From Hydractinia symbiolongicarpus (Eukaryota; Cnidaria; Hydrozoa; Anthoathecata; Hydractiniidae): a stretch of 64,000 nucleotides of DNA. The position numbers and the translations under genes are program-made. Each line of letters begins with the position of its first letter. Position 1 is the stretch's first letter. Location of the stretch: contig NC_079881.1 in assembly GCF_029227915.1 (NCBI RefSeq), forward strand, positions 21,365,501 to 21,429,500, read 5' to 3'. Below are positions 23,601 through 35,400 of this stretch, in pieces. The notes beneath the pieces are model-generated. The model saw only the letters and a program-made list of their open reading frames with translations, was not told the origin of the DNA and ran no database searches.

Positions 23601-26600
23601 CAATAATGTTACTTTAGGGAAGTTAAATTTTAAAAACATTTGACTTCATTCTGAATTTAGTAAACATAGAATCTGCAAAATTTATTTTGATAAAATTTTG
23701 ATAAAATAATTGCATGAGCTTTTAAATTTTTATACCTTTGATTTTTTTTGAAAAAAAAAAATCAATTCTCAGTTATTCCTGCGATTTTTATTTCTGTTTT
23801 TTATTTTAAGGTTTGGAACTCCCATTACTATCAATACAACCAAGGATATTTCTTTTAAACAAATACAAGTATTAATCCGAAAAAATCTTGCCGAAGAAGT
23901 GAGAAACGTGCTGAAAAAGACGGTTAGTTTCTATTGTTGTTTTCTCAATTCTATTCAGCATGGCGTTTCTATTCAAGAAAAAAAACAATGTTTTTCAGCG
24001 ACAATTATTTAGAAATTATTTATCTTTCTGTTGGATTACATCCTTGTCCTCATGGTTTGTTGCCTGAAGTCTAGGCCGCTTACTTGACGGCCGACCTCAA
24101 AGTCAAAAAGGCAAGAACCCCTGGGGACTAGGCTGGTTCTATCACGTACTCTTATTATTTCTTTGTTCTTGTTGTCAAAATTACGCCTTTGCGATGGTAA
24201 AATTAGCCAAAATTCGTTATTAAAATTCATTATTAAAATGTTTTTATGTCAGCATACTCATCCGTAAATTAATTGGCTGGGTAGAATGTGCGGTGCAATT
24301 GATCCATTAAATTCACTAGGGTTTGGTGTGAAGTTCAAATTAATATGCATTTCTCTAGCAACGGTCAATTGTCATTGTGTTCTATAGCGCCATCTTTTAA
24401 AAAACTGAATAACTTGCGTAGATTAGATAGAGTCACATGCTTATCAACAACAATAAATAAATCCATACAAAAGCTTGTCATAGTTTCCGTTGCTGTTATG
24501 TTGTGAATAATATTTTGAATTGGATTACGCGTTTGGATTACGCATGAAACTTTCGCGCCATTAAAAAAGCCATGTTGAATTTTATTCAATAAATCAATAA
24601 ATAAAATTTAAGACGTATCTATGTGATAGAATTATTGGAAACACTTTGTAAACATCACCCTGAATATGCACAACAAATTGAAAAGATTTTGTATAATTTT
24701 TAATCTATTTTAGATCAAAGAGCACCAAGTTAGACTTGGCATTCGCATCATCAACCCGCATGAAGCTAGTCAATCTTTTGTTAACAATAACTGCGAGTTT
24801 CCGCTGAAAACAGATGCCGTAAAACGGTACACTACATTCTCCATAAGTGCAAATATTACCTATTACATATATTTTGTCCCCTTTCTATTTATGCGTTTTT
24901 GATATGTTTTAGAGCGTTGGTGACCGACCTCAAAGAACAGGTTGAATATTTATACCTCGTAGCTGAGTGGGAACCAGTCCCCTCTGGATGGTGAGTGACC
25001 CACTTTTAATGACGTGGCGCTAATCGTGATAAAGAAATAATTAAGTTTGATAAAATATCTAAGTTATTACGAAAAGTATTACCTTTTAAGTGAACACATT
25101 TCATCATCTTAAGATAGGAATTTGAAAATAATTGGCCTAATTAAAATCGATTTCTTTGAAAGATCTGTCTTGATTACACGCCCTCTGTTAATTAAGGATA
25201 CATTAAGAAGAAAATTAACGCAAATTTTAAAAACTGTACAAATATATATCAATTTAAAATCGGAAATCACGAGTGAGAAACATGGAAAATATCGTATATA
25301 TTATTTTAATAGCTAAGCCTTTATATTGCTCAAAAAGGACAACATTGTTGGCTCATAAAAGAGTGTATTTAAAGCAAAAACATGACCTTATTTTTTTGTT
25401 TACAATTTTAGGTATGTCAGTAAGGTTAATATTACGCTACCCAAAGACGACGCATCATGTAGAGAAGTTCGCGCCAAATTTTCAACACCATATACAGTCA
25501 GTTTAGAGGACTGTTTAAATCTTCAAACAGAAGAGGAGAAAGTAGGTTGAGATGTCTGCAAACGCCTCTCCCCTACTGCTTTTGTTGACCCTTTCCTGCT
25601 CTTTTTCTTGTCCCTCCCTCCCTTCCCCTGCTCTTTCGTTGACCTCTCATAATATGTTTGAAAGCTTATCTATTACTTCAATCACACGAAGCATTCTTTC
25701 TAAACCACCATTTAACAATGTTATTCGAAGCATCAATATGAGGTCATTATTTTAATTGTTAAGGTTCTGTCTAATAAACAATATTGGGTATTATTTTTTT
25801 TATATATTGCATATTTAATGCTTCCGTTTTATTGAACTATACTTTTAAATTGCTTAACTGTACACGGATATAAAAGGTCCATTATTTTTTCACGCGATAT
25901 GGTATAATTTTCACCTATGCACGCTATAAAAATGTATAAACGGAATACTGAATATCGTAACTCAATTCTTCAATGCAAATTGAATCCAGTACACTTTGTT
26001 TATCATGTGCAAAGTAGAGTACAGAATCTTCATGCTCCTGAAAGAAGTTGATTAGCAGCGGTGGTCATGTTTGATAGTTCCAATTACTGTGTACAGTTCT
26101 AATAAGCTCCCTCATCCTAGATCGTACAGTTCTAATTAAAAACCCTAATCCTAGATCGTACAGTTCTAATAAAAGCCCTCGCAGCTTCCTAAATATAAGA
26201 GTATTTTCTGGAGTCTTGTATAAATCTATTTTCCTATTTCAGCTTGATGACGTATGGCAATGTCCATCTTGCCGCACAGAACAACGTGGTGTGACCAAGA
26301 AGCTTACTTTGTGGTCACTACCTGATGTTCTGGTGCTGCATTTAAAACGATTTGACCAGGTAAGAATACTCATTTAAATTCTTCGGACAGTTTTGTTTTG
26401 TAGGAGTACAAACTGCAACAATTCGACTCGCTCACCCTTGTATCCGACACTTCTACATAAAGGACCACACCAGTATTTCATTGTGGTCGCGGATCCTTAA
26501 TTTTAATTTTTTGGAAAACATGGCCTTTATTTGTTGATTTTGTAGTTGACCCTAAGTTTTAATAACTCCAGTGTAATTTCTTGCATGTGTTGTTTTCAGT

Positions 26601-27100
26601 TGCACGAGTTTCACGACAAAATCTCCACGCTGGTTAAATTTCCTGTGGAAGGTTTAAACATGTCTTCTCACGCAGCTACCTCAAGCAGCAAACTTCTAAA
26701 CAGCAAACAATATTTGAAACACAGCGCACGATTGAATTATCAGCCACCTCCTCAAACAGAGGCTGAGTGCATGTATGATTTAAAAGCTGTGTGCAACCAT
26801 ATTGGATCGAAACTGAATAGTGGTCACTACACAGCGATGACGTACAATTCTGTGAATGGATTTTGGTACTCATTTGACGATAGACACGTCCGTCAAATCA
26901 GCGAGAAAAATATTGTAACATCGGGAGCTTATTTGTTATTTTATCAAAGACGGGACTTGAGTTCACGCATTCCAAGTAACATTTACTTATCTGTTTCGAA
27001 ATCAATGCATTCACCGCTTGAACATTGGTCCTATAAAATGCCTAGACCGCACCAACTTGGTTTGCATCCCATAACAAGAGAGGACAATAATGTGTATTAA
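20620..27100 (+). CDS. Ubiquitin carboxyl-terminal hydrolase, USP31/USP43-like
   Basis: Cysteine protease that removes ubiquitin from proteins (peptidase C19). Eight exons with GT-AG borders and compatible phases: 20620-21543, 23052-23590, 23811-23922, 24714-24826, 24913-24990, 25412-25541, 26243-26359, 26600-27100, giving 837 residues. The N-terminal 160 residues are Ser/Lys-rich and disordered. The Cys box [18 protein letters not shown] puts the nucleophile at Cys173, and a QQDALEFL box follows. Two CxxC pairs (Cys348/351 and Cys639/642) form the zinc-binding fingers. The His box has SGHYTAM with His747, and FDD follows at about 763-765. Between the CxxC pairs is an insertion of about 280 residues, part of which looks ubiquitin-like. 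The [15 protein letters not shown] segment after the first CxxC resembles USP31/USP43. All catalytic residues are present, so it is expected to be active. It is divergent to MAD1. Confidence 0.9.
26091..26180. repeat. Short tandem repeat in a USP intron
   Basis: GTACAGTTCTAAT followed by a CCCT...CCTAGATC block occurs at 26091, 26123 and 26158 (spacing 32 and 35). Confidence 0.85.
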
Positions 27101-28384
27101 GTGTAACGGTTAACCTGCCGTGAAATAGTAGATTTGTTGGTGACAGGCAACAAATATCGAACTTTTTTTTTATTAAAGTTAAAAAAAAAAATTTAAGTAC
27201 GTATTTTTTAACTTATTTTTAAAATAATTTTTGTAATTTTTATTATCATTAAAGCGTTTTTGTAAAAAGGATAAAAGTGACTTTTTATGGTTATCCAACC
27301 AATCAATAATAATGAGAACGGAAATTTTTATCCAATCTTTCGTCGTTAAACAAGAAGTAACACAATGGTGAAAAAAAATATTAAAAGTTTCAATATTTTG
27401 TTTTTGTAAATTTTTTATTATATATCTATATATTTATATTGCATTAAATATTTTGATATCATTTTGTACTTATATAATTTTTCCTATTTATCGAAGTTGT
27501 GTTTTTTATGAAATGCACATAATAATTTTCACGCAGTTGAAAAAAAACTGATGATTATTTACATTATTTATAACAGAGGATCAACTAGAAACCTTGGAAT
27601 GGGAGATTAAGACTATTTCAAGGAACAAACGTATCGACCTAACTTGCAGAAAAACGTGGAAACCGTTACGTAGAAACCTTGACAGCGTGCAAAATAAAAC
27701 GTGCCTAACATGATAATGATCAACCTCGTCCTCAGGGCATTTTGTAAATTTCTATTTCGATATGTCGTGGACCTGAGGATTTATCTTCGGCGACGTTTCT
27801 AAAGATCCTTCTCTGATCATTGGGCGATGCTAATGAGACTGTGTGATTGTATCTTTCTGTTGACATGAGCAAGAAATGCTTTTGACCTATGCGAGTAACT
27901 TCGCTTGGATTAAGGTGATGATTTCGCAAGCTGCGTCAGCCTCTTGTTCTGCAAAATATCAGCAGTGGTTGCACAACATATTGACAACCCACATGTGTTA
28001 CTCAATGATAATGTTCGCATTAACCGTCAAATGTTGACCCCACCCCTTATTCGCGCATAATCGTTTGAACAACAACAACAACCATAGAAAAAATTGCAAA
28101 TAGCAAAAGTCATTTTTTCTTTAATATTTTTTTAAAAATATAATAAAAATACATAAAAATATGTTAGTTTCAATATTAGATATTGCCATTCCAAAAAAAA
28201 CAAGTACAATAGAGTTTAACCAGAAACATAAATTTTTATTTTTACAATACTCATAACATTCAAAAAATGAACAAAATATAATGAAGACAAACATTCTCTA
28301 AATTATAAAAGAAACGGAACTGCTTGCAGCTGAACTGCTTGCAGCTAAGATTTAGTTGCAATTTTATATTTTTCATAAGCGAAA
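27101..28384. other. 3' flank of USP and unassigned spacer
   Basis: AT-rich sequence following the stop codon. ATTAAA at about 27171 and 27250 could serve as poly(A) signals. A 65-codon minus frame at 27732-27929 has balanced composition but no recognised family. Confidence 0.4.
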
Positions 28385-28655
28385 AAATAAGTTGACAACA
28401 AAGAAACTACATTATTCGCGACGTTTCGGATGCTCACACACCCATTTTCAAGCAATCAAAAACGTACAATGTTCTCCTAAATGTATACAAGTTTAACAGC
28501 AACCATAGTTACATATTAAATACTAATTGTATAAATACAATGGAGCAGATCTAATGTTGTTATTCAACTGGGGACTATCCCGCATTATGAACAAACTCTC
28601 TTTAATCTCTAGCAAATACCGGTTGTTACCCCTAGAGAGTATACTAAAAGAGAGT
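28385..28655 (-). pseudogene. Penelope-like element, 3' remnant (GIY-YIG endonuclease C-terminus)
   Basis: On the minus strand, residues NNRYLLEIKESLFIMRD and the following LNNNIRSAPLYLYN closely resemble the end of the GIY-YIG endonuclease of Penelope-like retroelements. About 60 bases after the stop comes TGGGTGTGTGAGCATCC then GAAACGTCGCG, the kind of terminal sequence with a stem followed by GAAAC that in this class can belong to hammerhead ribozymes. The reverse transcriptase part and the endonuclease catalytic half are absent. This is a 5'-truncated dead copy. Confidence 0.7.
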
Positions 28656-29469
28656 GTAAAAAAAGAGTGTAAAAAAATCACACGTAAAAATAAAATGGTC
28701 GAACCATAGAGTAGTAGACACCAGATTTTCGCGGTATTATTCCTGTTAAAGAAACATCTGTATTGCGGCCACTCCGTGTCTACCAAAAAGATTCGACTGA
28801 TTTACATAACCTCCAATATACAATCTGAATCAAATTTGTTTTAGGGATAAATCAAACGTCATAAACAATGTTTTATACTTTTCGATTTTTACGGGCTAAG
28901 TCTCTGCTTAGCTTGCCCAACGTCGTGTCTAACAGATCATGTGTGTACTGCGCATGCTCGCCTGTAAAGATTAACGCTGGCCTCGATACCAGGGCTCTGC
29001 TGTTTGTTCGACCAAAATGCAAACCTAAACGAAAGAATAAACTTTTACTGTTTTCAAACAACAACATCAAGGGAGACCATTCTCACGGTATTGGCACACA
29101 ATATTAACGATGATGGGGACGTAAAGACAGTTTTGCGTTATGTTTCACAGTTATGTTTGCTTTAGGAACAAATTATGTCGAATGTTATATTGACATTCCC
29201 TAGATCCCATCTACTTCATTCGTACAATTTTGGCACGGATAATATTAGGCGATATCGGATATGTTCTTAAATTGACAAATTATTTGCTCTGCATCAATAG
29301 TCATTTTCTATGCCATCTTTAAAATTTTTCTGTAGTTGCCAAATTTAATTAAAGAATATTTAAATTCTAGTCAGTGTGAAAATCCACGGGTTCGAACGTT
29401 TTTTTACTGCATTGCCTGCGTCTCGCTACTTGTGGTACCATTTTTCGTGACAGACACACATCTCCAGTT
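28656..29469. other. Unassigned spacer
   Basis: Contains a GC-richer patch (28910-29000) of dispersed-repeat appearance and overlapping frames on both strands without a credible family. A block at about 29410-29460 resembles one at 31195-31250, inside an intron of the next gene, which suggests a further dispersed repeat. Confidence 0.35.
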
Positions 29470-32400
29470 TTAACGGAGAAATTTCAAAAAATCGCATGAA
29501 TTCGAATAAAATTCATCTGCTCCTTTTACGAATATGTTAGATAAGGTACTTGGATCCATAGAAAGGCGGTTGTTAACAGTGAAATATCGAGTATTTTTAA
29601 GAGAAGCTAATTTTGCTATAATGTCCGAAGCGAAGAATAGAGTGGTGACACTATTTAACAGGTAGCACATCTTACCAGCATTGAGGAACATCAACTCTGC
29701 TTCTTTGCTAACCAACTCATCAAGAAAGGTCACTGCGCATAATGTTCCATGACAGTGAATAGATTCAATCAAATCCGGGTAAGATTCCTGCAAATGAAAA
29801 AAAAAAAATTCAATCAGGTAAGGTATTAATACACAAAGCATATCTAACACGTCAACAGGCTGCATATTTATGGAATAATTAAGTGTATGAAAGATCGGTT
29901 ATTAGTGACGTCCCTGGCAAAGGGGTGTGGTCAGTAGAACTCCGCAAAATAAGACACGCCGAATTACGAATCACATTTGCATCACCATTACCTCCAACAT
30001 TTTGCAGTTTGTAGCCAGTACAAGAGAAGCTTCGTGGGTACGTTCAAATAAATTGTCTTCACATATTGTGCGCAATATAGTCTCCAACAATACCAAGTTG
30101 GCCGGTTCGTCTGTTGAACCGCATATCGTTGAGAATGACTGAAACAACAATACTAGTCGTGTTAAAGTTTAAAGTTCTATCCAAACCTTCAACAATAACA
30201 TCAAGTACACACCCACAGGGTGTCTAGCGAAATTACTAAATTAATTAAAATGTGTCAACATAAAAAAGATTAGCAAGAAACTACCGTTATAATTCAAGTA
30301 AATTTATAGTTACGAAATATCTCATTGAAACCTGTGATAAAAAATCTGAAATCATGAAAAAATCGGTGTTTTGTACTCCAAATAGTCTCTTACAATAGCT
30401 TTGGCAAACTGGTTACTACAAAATGTTCAAGATGTTTTAAAAATTTAATCTTAATTTCAGTCTTCTTACGGCCACTTATTCAAATTAAGAAATTTTGATA
30501 AACACCCTAAATAAACTTTTTCTTGGATTTGAAAAATGTTTCTGACATTTTCGGGCGTAATTTCATACTTATTAGATGCTTGAATAATATTAAAAAATCT
30601 AACCTATTTACAAGAATATTGACAAATTGTAAAAAAATGATTCGAATTCTTTAACAGATCCTTGCTGATATTTCAGAAAGTCAAAATAGATTGACCATAA
30701 ACCTGCAATTCCTGAGATCTCACACTTTACATTTTGAAAATCCCAGACAGAGTGGAAATCCTGAATATGGAAATAAGTATCAAGTGACTTGATGAAATGA
30801 AAAGTTATTTACCTGGTTCGGATGAAAATCAGGACGAAAATAAAATCCAGACATCATCATCTTCTTACCAAACACTACAACATCTGGTGATTTTGTCAAA
30901 TTCCAATGTTGATGAGCCCTGGATAGAAAAATAACAATAAAAACGTGTTGTTGGATAATACTATAAAGTCAAAGTTTCTGTGCCTACATTTGCATACATA
31001 AGAAAATCTGAGGACAAGCTGGGCGGGTATGATTATTAAATTTTCATTCTTGGGCTCGAAAAATATGCTTCCGTTGTGCTGATTTCAAAAATTTTATGTT
31101 TATTTAATAATATGCTTAAGCCTACATATGATCATAAACATTATGCTATAACAAAATGTACTAATAGTCGATTGCTTGTGAATAAATCCTTTATTTACCG
31201 TACTTTGTGTCTCACTACTGCGGTTACCATTTTGCGTGACATACAGACATATTTGGGTATTATAATATAGATCTTAATCAGAGCTAAAGACCATGGGATA
31301 AGTTAAGCTGCTAGAAAACGTTACCTCAACCATACCTTCCGAAATTTATCAGGCCAAATGAAATAATCCTAAACAACCCTACAATTTCATTTCATGTTTC
31401 ATTTTTGTATTTATTATTTTTTATTTATTATTTATTTTTTTCTATTTAGCATATTTGATTTCTGTCAAAATGGGAAACATTTTTTTCTTTAAATCTTCAA
31501 TGAAGTGCTAAAAAGCATGATAGAATAATTTGCAAACATAACAGCTTAAATTCTTTGGGTTCTGCATACCTTTATGACATCTACATGACAGAGGCAAGTA
31601 ACTTACCAAAATTTTCCAGTAACACCTAAACCTGTATCAACTTCATTCACAATGAAAGCCACATCAAACTAAAAGTTATACATACATTTATTGGAAACAT
31701 TATGAACTATAGTGAAAACCAAACAAAAAACCAAACAAACACACGAAATAACAAGCTACTTTACCTCTTCACATATTGTTCGAAGACAGTTGTAAAATTC
31801 TGGTGAAACGTCACCTGCAAATTGATAATTATTATAACACAACAGAATGTCCCGATTCAACACAGGGCATGATATATAATGTTGCCTTAATAACACAGCG
31901 AGGTCATAAAACATTAAAAAGTAATTATTTCGTTTCACTATAAACTTTTTCATAAGCAGTAAGGTAACTTGAAATATGGTGATTCTCTCCAAGTATCTAT
32001 AAGCCTTAACATGTTCATTTTATATTTGTTAGCATTTTTTACTGACACTTTAAGATTATGTTTTAAGGTATGGTTGACATATGTGTAAAGTAGGGTTGTA
32101 ATCTATACCAAGTTGTACCTTCACAAAGCAAGGTTGGGTCAACAACAAAAGCAGCTGCATGCTTTAATTGATTAGCACAATCTTTGATTGTTTCAAAACA
32201 CTAAAAACAAAAAATGATTTTTCAAACAAGTATAAACAACGGTGTCGTAATAATTCAGGTAAGTTTAAAAGCCCAACAAAACAATTATTAAACACAAGTA
32301 GAGCTCTATCTATAGATACAAGTCACATCTAACCTTTTCTAAACATTGGCTTTCTTCTGCTCTGTTGTACATAATGTATTCATCAAATGGATATTTTAAT

Positions 32401-35400
32401 TTTGGAAATGGAACGTACATCATATGGAAGGGTACTAAGAAATTTAAATAAGAAAAACATTCAAGATTGTCCGTCTTTCGTTCTTACCAGACATGAGCAA
32501 TTGCTGCAAATGTCCATTGCATATTGGAGTGTACATTTTATTTTTCGCATTTTTCTTCAGTTATATAAACAAAAGCACACTGGCTACTCTTTTTTACAGG
32601 GTCAAATTGGAGAAGAATCAAGAACTTTGATGAGAATTTTTAGATTTTTTGAGAAGAAAATACGTTTTATTACCAAATTGAGGATATTTTCAGATTTTTC
32701 TGCAGAAATTAAAAATATTTGAGGAGATAAAAGGTAACGCCATGAGTGAAGAACAAATTATATTTGTACACAGGTAGCATTTCTATGCATTTTGAAACAA
32801 AAAACGTGGTAAACCGAATTTTTGTCAAAGAAAATTTGAGAAAGTCTTTTTTAAAGGTTTAAAAAGACTTTAAAAGAGATGAGAATTAGGAGTTTTGATG
32901 AGGCCTGAGAAGCTTGTATGCTGACCCGAGCTGACAAGTTGACACGAGGTGGCACAAGCAAGCACTTACCTATGGGCAAGTTGTGTGAGGAGCCTTGAAA
33001 TGCAAGAACAGAAAAACATTTGGCAGATACTCTTTCTTCATGATGAAAACCTTTATATGTTGAATCCCATATTCCTTGATGCAATGCCTAAACGTAATTA
33101 CAGAAAGCACTCTATACATATATATATGTATTGATTTGTAAAAATGGAGATGCTTTGTGACTCAGGAAATATGTGGGCTCCTAGAAAGTTAATGATTCTT
33201 CATACTAGTTGTTAATTTGTGAAAATCGTCGTACATTATATTCCAGGCATCAGAATTTCACCTATTTTACATATTCTGGCCATTGCTATTTCCTGTATTT
33301 TTAGCATCATTGGCCTTATTAAACTATTTTGTGAATCCTTGCCACCTGTTTACATAAAGTAATGCAATTTGTTCAGGCAGGGGTAAATATTATAATTATA
33401 GGTGCCATTATAATGATGTTTTCGATTATAAAACGCCTAAATTGGTTCATAGGCCAACAGCAATATTATAGAAGATGCAGAAAATTTTTGTAGGATTTTA
33501 ATGGTACCGAATGGTAGTGTTATCAATGAGGGTGCTGCATTAAAGCTTCCATCTGAGCTATCAAAGACGTGCATACAACAACCACCTAAGATATATCAAT
33601 CTTATTCTCATGTTGATCTATTCACACTTTTATCGTCTCTGGCATAACCCAACCATGGTTTAAACCCAAGACCTTCCACATGGGAGGCGAAAGCTCTATC
33701 ACAAAAGCACCAGTTGAAATCAATTAAAGCAAGAACCATTGTTTTCAATACTAACAAAACAAATGATTTTCATACAAAAGGTTGCTAAAAAAAATTTATG
33801 ACATAAATGCACATTCGCATAAAGTTCAAGAATTCATAGAGTTCATAGAGTTCAAGAATTAAAAATGAAAAATCATACTTGGTATCTAGTTACAGCTGCA
33901 TTAACTGCATGCATTATGGGATTAGACATGGTATCCACTGTTTGCACACATGATAAACTACTTGGAGCAACCTGCATAGAAATAGTCACTAAGTAATTGT
34001 ATATGATATTAAAAATGGAATTTCCGCTTTACGACTCTGGTAATACTAATAACTTTTATTTAGTCACAGCCTGTTTTTGCTTTTAATAAAGTTTATAAAA
34101 TATATTGTCCTTGATTTCTATTTTATTCTGGACGCTTTTGAAATGTTCTTTTTGCCACATTTTTAATTTATGTAAACAACAACTGATAAGTCAATTCAAA
34201 TAAAGTGTATAAAGGTTGACCTCTGTTACAAAACTAAAGAATTTGTTTATGTTTATGTTTGTACCATGTTAAATTCCCAAAACGAAATAAATAGGTGATT
34301 TTTATTAACTTACTGCCAGCAATGTTTGATCCAACAACTGAAAATATCTATCAGGTGGAAATGAATTTGGGCCAAAGTTGGTGTATGCCGTCTAAAAGTA
34401 AGAACATTATTGCTACTAACTATAAAGAGTTAAAAAAAAAAATGCCATAGTCAACTAACACTATACAACATTTTCCATGTTATGTAATAGCCTAAATAAT
34501 AAATTAAAACTATCACACATGCAAATTGTTTTATAAGCATAACCCTTTACACATCAGCATGGCAAGAAAACTTCATAATAATATCCTACGTTTTGATAAA
34601 CAAAACATACCATTTTAGAAAGTACAAATAGCAAATAGCAGCTAAATGGGTAAGAACTAAAATAAACAGGTTATAAGGAAGGACAGGCTTTTCCAAAAGA
34701 GGTGTCTAATAGAATAAACACACAATTAAGATGTGTTATTTATTAATAGCACATGCAAATGTTCAACTTTTTAAAGTTGATAAATGCAGGGCACTTGTGA
34801 GCACACCTTAAACATTTGATGTGCGCTTTTTGCTACACATGTAAGAAATGAAAAAGCCTTTTAAACGTAACACTTAAATCAAAAATGTGTCAGGAAAATG
34901 CTCTTACCTCACATGTACCCAACTAAAACTAAAAAGTATGATAAATATGTGTATAAAACCCCACCCAAAGTATTCATCTGCTTCAGAAAATTTTACGCAA
35001 GTGGTGAGTTATTGTGGCTATTTCTGAAGACTACAAAATATGACTCAATTTTCAATTTCTTGCCATTAAAAACTAAAGTTACATACATGTAATAAACAAT
35101 GAAACAGGACAAACACAAACAAGAAATAAACAAACACATATAAAATTGACAAAAACACAAATAAATCAAGTTCAAACACAGAACAAATAACTAAAAAAAA
35201 CATTAAGTATATATAAAAAAAAATAAAAATGAAATAATAGTTTCAAAAAGACGTAAAGTTCAGTTGCAGATGCAAAAAACAAAGCAAATATTTATCGATT
35301 CAAAATTCAACTTGTTCCAGAAATAGCCACAATAATTCAGCATGTGAAAATTACTAACATATAAAGAAACAATTTTGTTGCCAATGGCAACAAATTGCCA

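Noticed and set aside
28873-29070. Minus frame with LIFTGEHAQY, reminiscent of the end of FAD amine oxidases
   Set aside because: Only one short motif fits; the upstream FAD-binding exons are absent and the DNA looks like dispersed repeat. Kept out of the gene list.
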